NCBI RefSeq assembly: GCF_000002985.6
Contig: NC_003284.9
Span: forward strand, 3,162,001-3,226,000
Origin: Caenorhabditis elegans
Taxonomy: Eukaryota; Nematoda; Chromadorea; Rhabditida; Rhabditidae
Length of the DNA: 64,000 nt
Direction: 5' to 3'
The translations under genes were made by a program, and so were the position numbers. The notes beneath the pieces were generated by a model that saw only the letters and a program-made list of their open reading frames with translations, was not told the origin of the DNA and made no database searches. The stretch's first letter is position 1. Every line of letters starts with the position of its first letter. Of this stretch, positions 21,623-35,366 are shown piece after piece.

Positions 21623-24600
21623 ACTTTTAGTGAGATGGCATATATTCAATATTCCGGTTATACATCATCTTTTCACTTCTTTTATTGACAGATAAGTCAG
21701 GAAAACACGAGAAAAAAGTTTTCTGCAGTTATATAAATGTTCATAAAAAAACGTTTTCAATGTTAGAAAATGTCAAAAAATGTGTATATTCAAAAATTCA
21801 TAAACTTTGGGTACTTACATAATTACATTATTGCTCAATGTTAAAGGTAGAGTCTGGTTAGTTGTAGAATTGTTTAAAATTGCTCCTAATGAGCCGAAAT
21901 GTTTAAAAATTATAGTAAAACTTTCAAACTGAAAATTCTTACCCCACCCATTTCCCACACTCGAGATGAACTCTTACTGGGTTTGTCTCGTTTTATAAAT
22001 TTATTTTCTCATTAAACCTTAAATTGTACTACCTTTTAATGTATTACCTTTTGGCTCTTAATGTTGAACATAAATCAAATCAAATCAAAATGCTTTTTAT
22101 ACAGTCGAAAGGTAGTCATAGTTGTGGAAGTCGGCCAAAATAATTGTTTCACGAGTTCTTCAAATATTTGGTATTTTTCTCTAATGTACCTACCCCAAAA
22201 ATATTTTTCAACAAATTTTTCATTCATTTCTTATAAGATTGATAGTTTAATTAAACCTGAATTTTTTAAAAGCATTCTTGGGCTTAGAAAAACATTAAGC
22301 TTAAGCCTGATATGGACAAAAATGGTTACGTGTAGTTTTCAAAATCGGTAATATTTTTGACGCAGGTATACTACAAAAATTATTACTTTTAAGTTCATAA
22401 GCTGGGAAGACCAACTGAAAATTTGGAAAAATTTCATAAATTTTGAACGAAAATCTACCTTGTAATTCCCAGACTACTTGAAGACATGAAATTCGAACTA
22501 ATAAAAACTAATCAACTTCAACTCTTGGGATTACTTTCAAGATTTTTAATCTGAAATTTGAAATTTGGTAGAGTTTTTGCAAATATGCGAATGTAGCTAG
22601 GTACGAAAAAAAAACTTTAAATAAAAATAAGTACACGCGACGTTTTGTGGAAGTGCAGAAAATTCACAGCCGTATGCTTTAAATGTATTTGGGAATCAAA
22701 AATGCTTACCGGAAATTTCAATTTATTACCTCGGCGGTGATGATTCATGAAAGGAAATAAAATAGGAGCGGAATAGAGCACAAACTTATTTTGTGAAGCG
22801 GTGTTGAAGAAGAGCGCGTCTAGGACAAAGTTGAGATCGGGTAGGAATTTAATTAAAATGCGAGACAGGACCGAATGCTCCACGCTCGACTTGCCAGTTT
22901 AATGGAGTTGCACTTTGACTGTATATTACCGCGAGCTTTTGTTTTTTTTTTTCAGATAACAAAAATAGAGACAAAAAACAGACAGAATCTGAATGAGGAA
23001 GAGTGAGCAGGCACTGGTGACTGTGAGAATGAAAAATAATGAAAACAGACATAGTCTGGAATGGCATTAATTCCATTTTCAGGGAGACTGAATCTTTTGC
23101 CGCGAAAATGAGAGAAAAAGGATAGGATGAAGGGTCTCGTGCTTTCAGAAGAGCTTTTCCGTATCTCGACACAAGAGAGGGCACATACACATACCACTGG
23201 TATCACATTTGATTGCTTTTTCGAGAATCCATCCGCATTTCTTTTCAAAATTGAATTTTTTTTGTTCTCCCACCCTTCTCCCCCTGATTCTCTACCTAAA
23301 TGAGAAAAACCAAAAATCCCAAAACACGAGTCACAGTGTGTACTGTGTATTATGCTCTTTCATCCGGTCTTCAATTAATTCATCATATTTCTAAGTACGA
23401 ACTCGTCTTGGTAAAATAAAACTTGGAAAAAATTGATGAAATAGCAGAATAGCCCCTCCGAGTGCAATTCTCACAAGACCTCTAGATCCAATTGACCTCT
23501 GATAGAACTCTCATCTTCGTCATCTGGAATATCAAATTTCAGCGGTCGTGTTTTTCAGAACTTCTTTCGAAAAAAAGCTACGTAGAGGAATAAAGTTACT
23601 TGGATTGAAATTGGTAAAGGGAAGGGTCAATGTGGTCAATTGAAAAAAGTAAAAAAAATAAAATTTGTATAAGAAATATTGATATAATTGAATAATTACA
23701 GGAAAAAGAAATAAAAATATTAATAGCATAAAAATAGTACAAGATAAAATAAATCATATAATTATGCATCATAATTTTCGATGACCCGAATGTTTAAAGT
23801 TTTTAGTAATTGTTTTCAGATAAATCTCACAAGCTCCAAAAAAAGACAAAAATGAAATCTAATAGTTTTTGATATTGAAAAACAAAAATGAAAATAAATT
23901 TGCTTCTCTAAAAGTTTTCTCAAATTCTCCAACACATTCGTTTTATGTATTCCTGGTAAACAAGCACAAAAAAGGATGAAAATGAGAAATGTCATCTATT
24001 TCGAAGAAAAGTGGAAGGAAGAGATCACAAAACATTGATACACTTTTAGTACATGGAAAGGGCGAGATAAGGCGTGAGAGCTCGACGGCAAAAATGGAAC
24101 AAAGGAGACATTCATAAAGTGGGTACATGACAGCTCCTTTGCAAGGAACACTGGCGTACACCCTCGAATTTTCATTTTCATGTTTGTTTGTTTTTTTTTG
24201 TTTCGTTGCAACAATTTTGGTTTTGGTTTTGGTTTAACATTTTTCAAGTGACTTTACGTGATGTTAACTTTTTTAAATCTAAAAGTTCTACAAGTAATTG
24301 AGCCCAACCAATCTGATTCGATAATTTAAAGTTTTTGAAAATGTCTTCAAATTTAATGATGATTTGTAATCTTGAAAACTAAAGCTTCAGTTAGCTCAAA
24401 TCTGCATATTTGACAGCTCTCGATGCGCCGGAAACTATTTTTTTTATTCAAATATAGTTGGAGGTTTAGTCGAACAATAGTTACTATAGTCCAAAATGCC
24501 TGATATTATAATAAAACAACACTTCAAAAATTTATAGATTTTTAAAAATGTTTGGTCAAAGTTTTGGCAAATTGCCTCATATCATAAAAAAGTGGAATAT

Positions 24601-26816
24601 ACGGAAAGGTTAGAAAAAAAAAGGAAAATTGATATTAACAAATTTTAGATCATGTTTTGTCAGTCAAAAAAATTGTTGTAAAATTAAAAACTCATACTAT
24701 AAATTCGGTCTGTTAGCAGAACTGAAAACTGAAAAGCAAACGGAATTGTGGCGTATTTTAAAAGTAATATATTTGGTAAGTTGGTAGAGGAATATTATAG
24801 AATAGAACAGAAAGCGTGTGAAATGGCAAACAAAAATATTTGTTTTTCGGACCAAAAACTGCATCGCTGTTACATCGTAATTTATTCACTTAAATGTGTT
24901 CTTCCGATAAACGATGAAGCATGTTGTTTGGTTCTTGACTGTCGTCACTTTCAACAATAAATTCTTAGAAACCGATAATGTAACAGAAACCGGAGACTAA
25001 AATGTATTCAAAAGACCATTACAAGAAAGAATCAAGTCATCGAAAGAAGTCATAGAAAATGGCAACAAAATTAATTAGTCTTCCCGAACACAAGCTGACC
25101 TTTGCAGAAAACAAGAAAACGAGCGCTGTTGATTGAAGTACATCCAGTCGGGAGGAAACAGAGGCAGCAAGAAAAAAGCGTGTTAGAGGAGGAAATGAGC
25201 GAATGTCCAAAATGGAAATCAGTGAGCATGTGCCGCGTCCTCTGGAGCCAACTGGCTCGCAATGTTTCGCAAGCATCTTGAAAGTTTTTGTGTTCTTTTC
25301 AACATGAGCTATTTTTCGGAACGATCAAAGAGTTTCCAGCTGCCGGTAGTTTTACAGCAGCATATGGTAGTACTACTTAGTACAAGATTCCATGTTTTTT
25401 CTAGAACAGTTGGTGAAAGAATAGATGACCTCAAACCAAAAAAAAAGACGTCAAAGTCTTCTACTCTTTACATCATGAACAGGCATTAATTAAGGAAGTA
25501 AGTTTAAGATATGAAAAAATTTGCAGTACATGCTTTTGACTAAAGAAAAAAAAATTATTTTTTGAAAACTGGTTATGATTTAAACAAGTAGAACAAAAAG
25601 TCATTTTCAACAAATAATTCCAGCAAAAATTATATAAATTTCTGTTAATAGTGGAATAGCGCCAGTTAAAATATTGTTAAAACAAGATCAAAATGACCCA
25701 AAAAGTAATTTATTTTGATGAAACAAACTGATTATTTTTTCAAATTTTGGAAAGAATCTGGTCAAATAATATATATGGTAAAATACTAAAATTTTATAAA
25801 ATTTAAACCTTTTTAGAAATTTAGAGCATACATAGTTGCGTCATAAATACTCACAGTGTTTAGATTCAAAAAAAAATTAAAATTGAAATTTGTTGAAAAA
25901 AATTTTTTGGCCGACTTCCAAAATGTGGCAAAAAATGAGAAATTGCAACTGGGAGTAAATTTGTTTCAAACATTATTTGAAAATATTTATTATGTATTTT
26001 TAACTATAGAAATAGCCGTTTTAATCTCCCTAAAAAACTTAAATTCGACACATAATTTCAAATTGAAATCCTCAAAAAAGAATTATCCTAATGTGACTTT
26101 TCTACATTTCAAAATCGTGGGATGAACAAAGCACAAGATGACCGACCGAACTATTGCACTTCACATTCATTCAGGTCCTCGAAAAGTCTCAAAAATTATT
26201 TTTAAACATCACTGGAAACACCCTACCGATTTTTACCAGCTCCGAGGTAAGTAAACTCACAAAAGTTCTGCCTATCACTTTTTTTTTTGTGGGAAACAGC
26301 AACAGCAAACAAAAAATCGCAACTTGTACCGTGCAAAAAAAAAAATGAAAAGAACAAAAGGGTATATGAAAGGTAAGAGGCTCACTTAATGAATGGGTCG
26401 ATATCTCTGTATTTGGTGGTTTATTTGATTAGTGGATTACGGACGGCTCTAATTACCCTTTGATCGGGTCGAGACGCACGGGAAATTGCGATTGAAGATG
26501 GTGATAACTAACCCAGACGGGTGGTTTGAATTCTTCCAATTTCCTCCCTGTTCATTGGCTCAATCTGTGAGGTCTTCTCACCAAATTTTTGAATGCTACT
26601 GTAGTTGATTAATGTCTTCGTTTTTGAAGACAAAGAAAAAATAAAAGGAAAGTGAAAAAAAGGATGCAATCAACTAGATGAACGTCAAAAACGTTCATTC
26701 TTCACTTTTTTGTAACGCCTCTAAAAACTCTAAAACTTCACTCAAGCCTTCTCGCAGAAAATAATTAGCGAGTTCGCTTCTCTGAAATGTCTTTTTTTCT
26801 GCTTTTCCGTGTTTTT

Positions 26817-26837
26817 TCTCTCTCTCTCTCTCTCTCT
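26817..26837. repeat. (TC)n microsatellite
   Basis: About ten uninterrupted TC units. It creates the RERERE run in the 158-codon minus-strand open frame at 26695-27171, which I therefore do not call a gene. Confidence 0.9.
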
Positions 26838-28256
26838 GTTGAAGTTTTTTGGTGTGGTAGTACGAAAATTGTTGTGTGGAGAACAAAACTTGGAGAAATG
26901 TAACTGATGATTCAGAAACTGACTCAAGAGCTGAATAGTAAGGGGTTACCGTTTGTGGAAAGAAAGTCAGAAAGTCAAAAAACACAGAAACAAAAGAGCA
27001 GAATAAAATGTTGTGGGCAAAAAAGGGAAGACGAAACACAACAGTTCTCTCAAGACAAAAGACGGGGGAGACACAATTGCCCATAGATGTTTCCGATTTC
27101 TGTTTGCATAAATTGCCAACTGTTTGGACGGTTATTTGAGAACGAAATATTGCGCATTTTATCACTTTCAAGATGACTCAAATCGCAATCTGTAGTGTTT
27201 AAAGTTTCGCAACAAAATATACTGTTGCCTAGATGAGAAAAGTAGTTGGCAAACTTGGCATGAAAATTAACTTTTAAAAATCTGGCATTTTAGGGTGAGA
27301 AATAAAAACTACCTTATTCATCATGACATACGTTTTGTGCTTAAGAATTAAGGAACAAGAGGAATATTGTTTGTAAATGTGTGAAAGGCACCGAGATTCA
27401 AAGATTTGCCATTTCTTTTCAAATCGGAACCAGAGTCACTAATCGCAAAACAGTGTCTGTGTCCCAACAAATTTAAAACATTGGTGGCCATAAGTATTGT
27501 GCAAATTGTGAAATATCTATGCCCACGTAATGAAATCTACAAACACTTCTATTACCAAGAAAACTTTTTCAAAAAAATGCTTTTGTCTACCTAATGAAAC
27601 TGAAAAAAATGGTTCATAATTTCGAAAAAAAAGTTGTATTTATTATTTATTGGAAACTGATACGATGCCATCTGTTTCAACATGTTCCAAACTATTTTTC
27701 CAGTTTTTTCTCGAAATTAATTTTTGATATACTGAAAAGGTAATTTTTTGAAAAAGAGCAATTAGTGTAGTTTTTTTTTGGCAAACTTTAAAAACTTTTA
27801 GAAAACGACGTTTTCTATTATTTTAGGGGTTTTAGGTGATTTTTTTACATTTGTTTTAATAAGTGCCATTTCTCACAGGTTTCGTTGAAAATTCTACAAC
27901 CAGAACTGCAATTAAACTTTTTGGTATTATTTGACTTATTTGACTAAAAAGTTACAATTTTTTTAAAGAAAAATGATTGAAATTTGAACTCCAATGTTGT
28001 GCCAGTATTGGTTTTTTCTTATTTTGCTATATGAAGCAAAAAAACCTTCACAAGTGAAAACGAATCAAAAAGTTGACTCACAGCTATTTACAACTTGAGT
28101 TAGATTGCAAAAAAAAATAAATTGAAGGTTGACCGATGATGTGAAACTCAAGGATGTCTCTTTTTGGCGCATTCAAACAACCTCACAAAAAAAACAGAAG
28201 GTTGTCTAAATTCACTAACGAGACAGAAGAACGATTGGGTGATAGATGAAGAAACA

Positions 28257-28283
28257 GTGGTCGCACCCGCAGCGGGACACCAC
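28257..28283. repeat. GC-rich inverted repeat
   Basis: GTGGT and ACCAC flank an inner CCCG-CAG-CGGG hairpin, inside a GC-richer island (28250-28400) of otherwise AT-rich DNA. Its function is unknown. Confidence 0.45.
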
Positions 28284-28630
28284 CGTGGCGGACGAATGAT
28301 TTAGGTGGTGCACTTAAAGACCCCCAGCAGCAGCCGCCTTTCTAAAGTCCCTGATGCAATTCATCATCTTATTACACTTACTCGGCAGTCATCCAGCATT
28401 TAACCCACTACTACCACTCTCAAATGTTATCCATTATTTTATAATGCTACATTTATCAAGTTGAGCGTTTTACAATCTGTGGGTTAAGTGTGCGGGAAGT
28501 GGGTGCAGCAAGTGGATTAGCAACTGATGTGATTAATTGGTTCAGTGAAAATTCCGAAAACTTTGGAAACTTTTTGTGTTGATTTTTTTTAAATAAAAAA
28601 TACCAAATTTTAGCACACTCAGGCGGCGAA

Positions 28631-28660
28631 TTAGGCTTAGGCCTACCCTAGGTTTAGGCT
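28631..28660. repeat. Short interstitial telomere-like tract (TTAGGC)
   Basis: Two perfect nematode telomere hexamers (TTAGGCTTAGGC) are followed by degenerate units (CTACCCTAGGTTTAGGCT). TTAGGC is the C. elegans telomere repeat. Confidence 0.6.
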
Positions 28661-29543
28661 CAGACCTACGGCCGACCCCTTCAAATACAAGATAACTTTA
28701 AAAGTGGAAAACTGAAAAAATATAGATTAAAAATTTTTCTCGTACATTTCCCAAGTCCCTGAAATTTGCTAAAAGTGGATTTTTTAAAAAATAAATTCAA
28801 AAAAAAAATCTGTCAGATATCCCAAATTAAAGTTGGGTAAACTTAGTAATTTTGCCTATAAATTGTCGGTTTTATTACACGTGCTCTATAAATTTTGCCT
28901 AAAAATGTCGTTTTCCATAAAAATTTTCCAAATCTGGGACATCTGTTGAGGTTTAAAAAAATGTTAGAAAAAACTGAGAAAATGTTGATTGTATGTATAC
29001 AATATCAAACTTAATGTTTTGAAAACCTACAAATTTCACCTAAAAACAATATTTTTCTATATAACCTGGAAACACTGACAAAAAGAACTGCAACTTTGGG
29101 ACTATACTACTGGAAAACATCTGAAAAAAGCTAGGTTTTTGGGTTATAAAACTCAATATAACGATTTAGAACATTACAAATTTAGCCAAAATAAATAATG
29201 AACAAAAAAATCTTGTACATGTTCTTTTGAAAATATAGTTGCGTTTTCAACACAAGAAAGTTTTGTTTATGATTTCTCTATTTTTCTTGAACCACAAATT
29301 AGTTGAAATTTCATATGTGATTACAGGCCTTCTCACTTGTTACAGCTCTGTCAAATGACCGTTGCCACAGACCACACAAAGTTTGTGGAAATCTAATTCC
29401 AGTTAATTTCCAAGACCACTCACCTTCCATGTCAAAAAGCGGGCGATGGGGCCAAAGTGTGTGTAAGGGAAAAACGGAAAAAGAGAAAGAAAAGCAAATC
29501 GTAGTTGTGTTGTTGGTTGTTCAGTTAGGAGATGGTAATCAAA

Positions 29544-29568
29544 TTGACGCGAGAGAGGCTCTCGTCAA
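29544..29568. repeat. Inverted repeat with bulge
   Basis: TTGACGCGAGAG, AGG, CTCTCGTCAA: arms complementary except for a 2-base bulge. It lies at the start of a promoter-like GC-richer island running to about 29900. Confidence 0.5.
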
Positions 29569-29787
29569 CTAAGTGATGTGCTCAGCAGATATACTACGTC
29601 GTCGGACAAGTTGAACATTCTCTACGTCTTCTCTTCACGCGCACCTTCTCATTCCCCGTTTTAGAATCCTTTCGGAAAACTGAAAGCAGTGAGTGTCGGT
29701 GTCTCATGTGGCTCGAGGTGTTGCGCATCAATAATAGATCCTGAGAGCCAAAGAGCCGGACCATATAAAATACGAAAAAAGTGGGAA

Positions 29788-29943
29788 TTAACAGCTCCTC
29801 CTTTCTTCTGTTCTCCGTAACGCCGCCGCTTCAATCTTCCGGAAAAGGTAATTCAATTTCGGTGTACGGCGTGGAAGATCAGGACGCATTACGAATATTT
29901 TGGGAAGGTCCAAAGAGACGACGAAGAAGAAGAAGAGGTACAT
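29788..29943 (-). other. Candidate small secreted-peptide open frame
   Basis: A 51-codon minus-strand frame begins with a signal-peptide-like segment (MYLFFFFVVSLDLPKIFV). It continues with a basic region containing four dibasic pairs: RR before TPKLNYLF, RK before IEAAAL, RR before TEE, then RR before the final SC. That layout is reminiscent of neuropeptide-like precursors, but no amidation glycines or repeated peptide are present, and part of the hydrophobic segment comes from a (TTC) run. It may be chance. No splice or poly(A) evidence was found. Confidence 0.2.
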
Positions 29944-30404
29944 AATGAAATTAGGGGGCGGCTGCGTCAACTTCCATGATTCTTGTGTGGCAGACGTCAT
30001 GAGCAGGAAAGTGAGATGGCAAATTTCGTCGAAAATGAAACATGCTCAAGTTGAAGGCAAAGCGGAAATTAAGAAACTTGAAAAACTACGTGCACTTTAG
30101 GAAATTGGATTGAAGTTTTGACAAAGATTCTAGAAAACAATTTTTTAAATCAATTAAAAATTTGAATTCAGATGTTTTGCAGAAATGAAGAAATGAAAAT
30201 GGGGCTGAAGTTGAAAGTTTAATGTGTTAAAGTTGTTTGTACGGAAGAAATAGTTAGAAAATTTGATAAATAGTGAATTGGGATTTTTAATAAACGAAAA
30301 ATGGAGTATTTCTGTCATTTTTTTTCTAGTTGTTCTTCTTTTTTGTATAACCCAACATTTTTAAAAGTTACTAGTTCAATTAAGATTGAAATTTGTTTTG
30401 TATT

Positions 30405-31140
30405 CTTGAAATTTCGGCAATCGGCAGTTTTTGGCAACTGCCGAAATTGAGCCGAAAATGAAAATTTCTGGCTAACGGAAACTGTCGTAATTGCTTGGCA
30501 ATTTTCATACCTAACTGTATTTCTAACATTACAAAAATTTAACTGTGTGTTTTAGTATCCGATTAGTAGTTTTTTCATTAAAAAAAAGTGAAAACCGTCG
30601 ATTTTGACACGCTCATGAAATAGTTTTTTTTCAACAAAATGCATTTTTACGCGTTTAAATTTTTAGAAATTAGCAGAATTATACTTTCAGAAATTCTGAT
30701 TTCCGGCTATCGGCAATTCCGGCAATTGCCGGATTTCAAAACTTTCTGCAATGCTGATATTGCCGAAAAGTTGATTGCCTAAAAATGTTAGCTGATTCAT
30801 TTCCAAACTGTGGGTTTATATCTTTATCTACCAAATATCTTTTTTGGCATAAGAATGTCGAAGATCCAGATTTAATTATTTCCTATAATTATTTGAAAAC
30901 TGGCATAAATTTCATTAGAAGTAAAAATTTGTCCAAAAAGTGAGTACAAAAAAGTTTTAAAAACATTTTTGAAAGGTATAAATTGAATTCAAGTATTAAA
31001 AACTAAGTCAACTTTGTTAAATTCTAAACCATTTTTGTGGTTTGAAAATTGCAAAAATTTATTTTACAACAATTTCCGAACACTTCATAAAAACCGCCAT
31101 ATTTCGAAATTGCCGATATTATCAATTGCCGGAAATGAAC
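30405..31140. repeat. Cluster of GGCAATTGCC/CGGCAA-type repeats
   Basis: Repeated inverted phrases such as TCGGCAATTCCGGCAATTGCCGG and GGCAACTGCCGAAATT occur around 30405-30490, 30700-30780 and 31095-31135. This type of short palindromic repeat is common in C. elegans non-coding DNA. Confidence 0.6.
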
Positions 31141-33088
31141 ATTTTATTTGGTACCACTTGAGAGTAAGTTTTAGATCATAATGTAAAAGATAACTACTGA
31201 CATTGAGATTTATTCTTGGTAAAGTTCATTCTTTTTTTTTAAGTTTCTAATTCGGACAAACATTTTGACAATTTTTTTTAATTTCAAAAATTGTTTTAGT
31301 TATAGTTTGAGTTACATTCCAGGAAATGTTTGCAGATAAAAATAATATGTTTTGATCAAATTTGAATGCTCTTGTAAATTTTGAGTTCTAACTAAAAACT
31401 TTGTAACTGGTTTTTATTGACAAAAATTTAAAACTCACGGGTTTGAGAATTGACATGGTTTAAATTTTCATATTATGAGAGTAATATCGGATCATTTGGT
31501 AAAATAAACTTTTTTAAATTACTGTCACGATCATTGCAAAGCCGTAAAGTTGGGGCACCGTTTAGAAAGCAGGACGCGTTTTTTGAAGTTTTACTTTTGC
31601 AAGATTAAACAACGATGAAACTGCTAAAAACTGGGGCCCTAGAATTTGCGACATTGCAGTGTTCACAAAAGGATTGTTCAGGCGCCGACAGTACCTCTTT
31701 CAGAAAACAATTTTAATAATATTTTATTAGGTTCGGAAGATACACACAAATGTGAGAGCAATTCGCTTACAATCTTTCCAAAATTATAGAAAACTTCTGG
31801 TACTTGTTAACGCAATGTCTATTACAGCGGTCAGTATGCCTCGCTGTCGTTAATATAGTAGATATTTTCAATGTAATAATACAAAAGTTGAGCAATTGAG
31901 CATGGCGTCAAAAATCAGAAAAAGGAAAAAAATAATGTGAAGGATGTGCAGAGCAGCATCAAAAGAAGCATATGCGATGTGACAAGTGATATGTCTCGGC
32001 AAAATTGCCTCCGAATTATTTTATGGAGATTGCCAGCTTCTAGTGCTCTCCGACGAGAATAAAGTGGCGCGGGAAGGGAGGAGAGAATAGCCGTCGCTTG
32101 ATATGTATTTCCAGAATTTCATGTGACACCAACACACTTTCGATGTGCATCGGACGAGGTGACATGTTTTGCTCAAACTTTGATGGACAACTACACACAA
32201 AACCACTCGTTTTATCATATTCATGTCTATATTTGACATTATACCAGCAAAAAGAAACAGAGAAGGAGGAAGGCACTTCGTCTTTTTTTGAGAAAAGTGT
32301 CCGCCACTAAATAGGGAATTCCAATCAAACTAGTTGACGTTTTGAAACTTGGAGCTCTGTTTCAGGAAAATGCATGAAAATGTGCATTTTCCACACGTTA
32401 TTCACAAAATGCAAAGACCAAAACGCAGGGATTCGTCATGAAAACAGGATTTGACAAAGACTTCTCACGATTCTTGTGTTTTCTCCTTCAGACAAAATGA
32501 CGCTTCAACACTGAGAAAATAAACAGATGATCCATTTTGTATAAAGATAAAACAATGAGAGAAATCTGGCAATAGTTGATAAAATAAACATTCAGTTAAA
32601 AAGAGCCTACGTGGTTGATGTTTTATACATACCGGCACGAGCTGGTACAGTTTCCCACGATTTACATATTGATTTACCATGGTTTATTAGATTTTATGAT
32701 AAAACACATAAACACATTTGCAAGTCAAATTTTTAAACATTATTTTATTAGGGATTCGTATTTACTGTTAGTATTGAAAACCAATTAAAATTTAAAATGT
32801 CCAGTAACATTGAAAAAGCTGCCGAAATTTTCGTTTACCATTTCAAATGCAGATTTTTCCTGAGATCAATTTAGGAAAAACTTCATACCGATTGCAACTT
32901 ATCAAACATAGATAACATATTCTAATTTAAGGTTAAGTAGCACCAGAGCGGGATTTTTCCAAATGAACTTATAATAATCCAAAATAACAAATTATCATGA
33001 TAAAACGCTCCGAGAAAATCATTGTAAATTGCCAATTTTGTTTAACATTAAGAGTAACGTATTTTTTAATACTAGTATGGCCTCTCTC

Positions 33089-33118
33089 TTAGACTTGTTA
33101 GACTTGTTAGACTTGTTA
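33089..33118. repeat. Three-unit 9-bp tandem repeat
   Basis: TTAGACTTG is repeated just over three times. It falls inside an 81-codon + strand open frame (33029-33274), where it encodes repeated LLD. I see no other support for that frame. Confidence 0.8.
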
Positions 33119-34741
33119 GTATCGCACCTTGAACACCCTCCGAAAATTAGTGTTGCATTCCTTAATAGTATTGCAGGCATACTAATAAAAGAAATATGGC
33201 ATATGAAATATCCGGAGTTACTGAAACTTAAAATTCAACAAAAAACGTGCAACAGTTTTACTAGTTTTTTATAGCTATAGGGTCAGATTTAATCTGTTTT
33301 GTACCACTGTTTATACCATTTTCAACAGGTCCATTTTTTATCATTTACAAATTTTTTTATTTATTTAAAAAGCAAGCAAGTGTACTGATACAATAATGCA
33401 TCTAAGCATTTCAAAAAATTTTGTTTCTCACAAAAAAAAAACATATATAAATTAGTTTCAATTCGTCCAGGCTGCTCCAAACGCAAATTTACGCTGAAGG
33501 AAAAATGCTATTTTTGAAAAAATCACATTAATTTAAATTTCAAATTTCAAAAATATTTCCCACTATAATTGGAGAAATGATTTATATTCGTAACTGGATC
33601 ATTTAGTTTTGGACTATAATGGGGTTATTCAAATAATGTAGCAAAATGTATTTAAATACATTTGTGACGTAACCCCATAAAATATGAAATAGGCTAAATA
33701 ATTATTACCCAAAAGTGTATAAACACATTTTATTCTACGCAGGTTTTTCAAAATGTGTACAGTTATATTACTGGAAATGAAACTGCTGAAAATATTGTAA
33801 TTTGCAAAAGTAAGTAGCAAAAAAAATAGATTTTTTGAAGTCGAAAAAATGAAAAGCTTGCGCATTTGGTTGTTTCTGCTATTTTCTCACATATCGAGTG
33901 AAATCTGAGAAACATCAAATCTTCTGGTTTTTGCTTCTAAATTTTGCAACGTCTTGGTGCCCTTCTTTTTTAAAACTATATACGTTTGCTCATCTTTTTT
34001 GTCCTCCTAAAAATGTTTTTTTTTTCTCAAATGCAAAAAGAAAAAATTATTATTGGCAAAAGAAGTTGACAATTGAATTGGAAAAATTGGGAATTGTGAT
34101 GCGAATATGACAAATTTATTGAAAATATATTTTTTTGAGGTTTAAGTATAAATTCTGCCGTTACAGATATGATTTTCGGAAAGTAGTGATCATTTATGTC
34201 AATATGGAGTTCAGATCGATTAGTTCACTATTGGTATTGAGGTGATTACAATTGATTAAAATACATGGGCCAATGTTATGAGATGATCAGACAAGTAAAT
34301 CAATAATTACAAGAAACGGGAGACAAGTTGTGAAATTTTGGTGTCAAGTAGAGATTCGAGATAACTAGTTGGGTAAAATTGAATTTCGGCGAGGAGGAGT
34401 AGCAGTTTTCCAAATCGGGAAGGCGATGAGTCAAGTTTCAGACAGCATTGTTGAAGCAGGCAAATGCATTGGTCTAGTTGCTCTTCAAATTGATATTGAG
34501 AGTCTTCAGTTGCTGGAAATTGGTTTTATTTGCAGATGGTTTTATTTTTTTCACAAGTTCTTCACAAATTGGAATTATAATACAAATGTTGTGAAGCAAC
34601 CCCCAACTAATAGTTTGACTAATCAAATTTAGCAAATTCACCTATTTTACTTGCCAATATTGATACATTTACACTGGTCTAAACCTTTTTGTTTTAACAC
34701 TGTGATAACTTTTTTCTCGTTCACTTTTTTTAGTGCACGGA

Positions 34742-34978
34742 CTAGGGCTTCCATGAGAAGCAGGCGAGGTTTCAAGGCCTGACGCCTGCCTCCAACCCTC
34801 ACCTCAAACCGGTCTTTTGTCTCGTTTCTGCACTATGGCAAAAAATCAATGGCTCGGTATTTACACCACATAGTGCGAAAAGTGGTTTTTTTCGACGCGG
34901 CCGACACTTTTCGGGTTCCGCGCCGCAATATTCAGAAGGCACGAGGTGGACGTTTTGTCGCCTACCTGGAAGCCCTAG
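34742..34978. mobile_element. 237-bp MITE with CTAGGGCTTCCA terminal inverted repeats
   Basis: It begins CTAGGGCTTCCA and ends TGGAAGCCCTAG. The interior is GC-rich and contains ACTTTTCGGGTTCCGCGCCG followed by CAATATTCAGAAGGCACG, a sequence I recognise from a high-copy C. elegans non-autonomous element. It has no coding capacity and lies between fax-1 and the gene-poor interval. Confidence 0.8.
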
Positions 34979-35221
34979 CGAGAAGATGTGAAAATGGTAT
35001 AACTCACTTTTGAAAAAATTATAACTAAAAAGTGTTTTTTTAACTCGATTGCAATAATCTCATATCTTTTGAAATTCCAGTATTTTTAGTGTGAGGAAAC
35101 CAGCTTTATTTAAATAATGTTTGCCCTTTTACGTAAAAACTTGTTTGATTCATTCAAATTCGGAAAAGTCATATCTTTTTTCAATGCTTTATGTAACCGA
35201 TCCCTTTTACATTTGACCCAT

Positions 35222-35259
35222 GGTTTTAGGTTTTAGGTTTTAGGTTTTAAGTTTTAGGA
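35222..35259. repeat. (TTTTAGG)n short tandem repeat
   Basis: About five 7-bp units of GGTTTTA, one varied to AGTTTTA. It lies about 110 bases beyond the fax-1 stop codon, so it falls in or near the fax-1 3' UTR. Confidence 0.8.
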
Positions 35260-35366
35260 TCCGTGCTCCGGTGAGAGTATCAAATTCGGTGGGATACACA
35301 TGTAAACTCGGATCCAAGCAAATAAGCGGTTGGATGGGTCGCCAACTCCTTCTCCCCCCCACCCCC

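Larger units (their letters stand above)
16678..35366. other. Large gene-poor interval between klp-4 and fax-1
   Basis: About 18.7 kb without a multi-exon gene I can assemble on either strand. Open frames here (for example 21164-21532, 26695-27171, 18070-18321) lack in-phase splice borders and conserved motifs. The interval holds TIR elements, palindromes and microsatellites, listed separately. Short GC-richer islands stand out at 17040-17330, 19320-19760, 21420-21500, 28250-28400 and 29500-29900; these are candidate promoters or enhancers of klp-4, or unannotated short transcripts. No tRNA was recognised. Confidence 0.6.

Noticed and set aside
26695-27171. 158-codon minus-strand open frame
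   Set aside because: Contains a (TC)n microsatellite read as RERERE and no conserved segment; probably chance.
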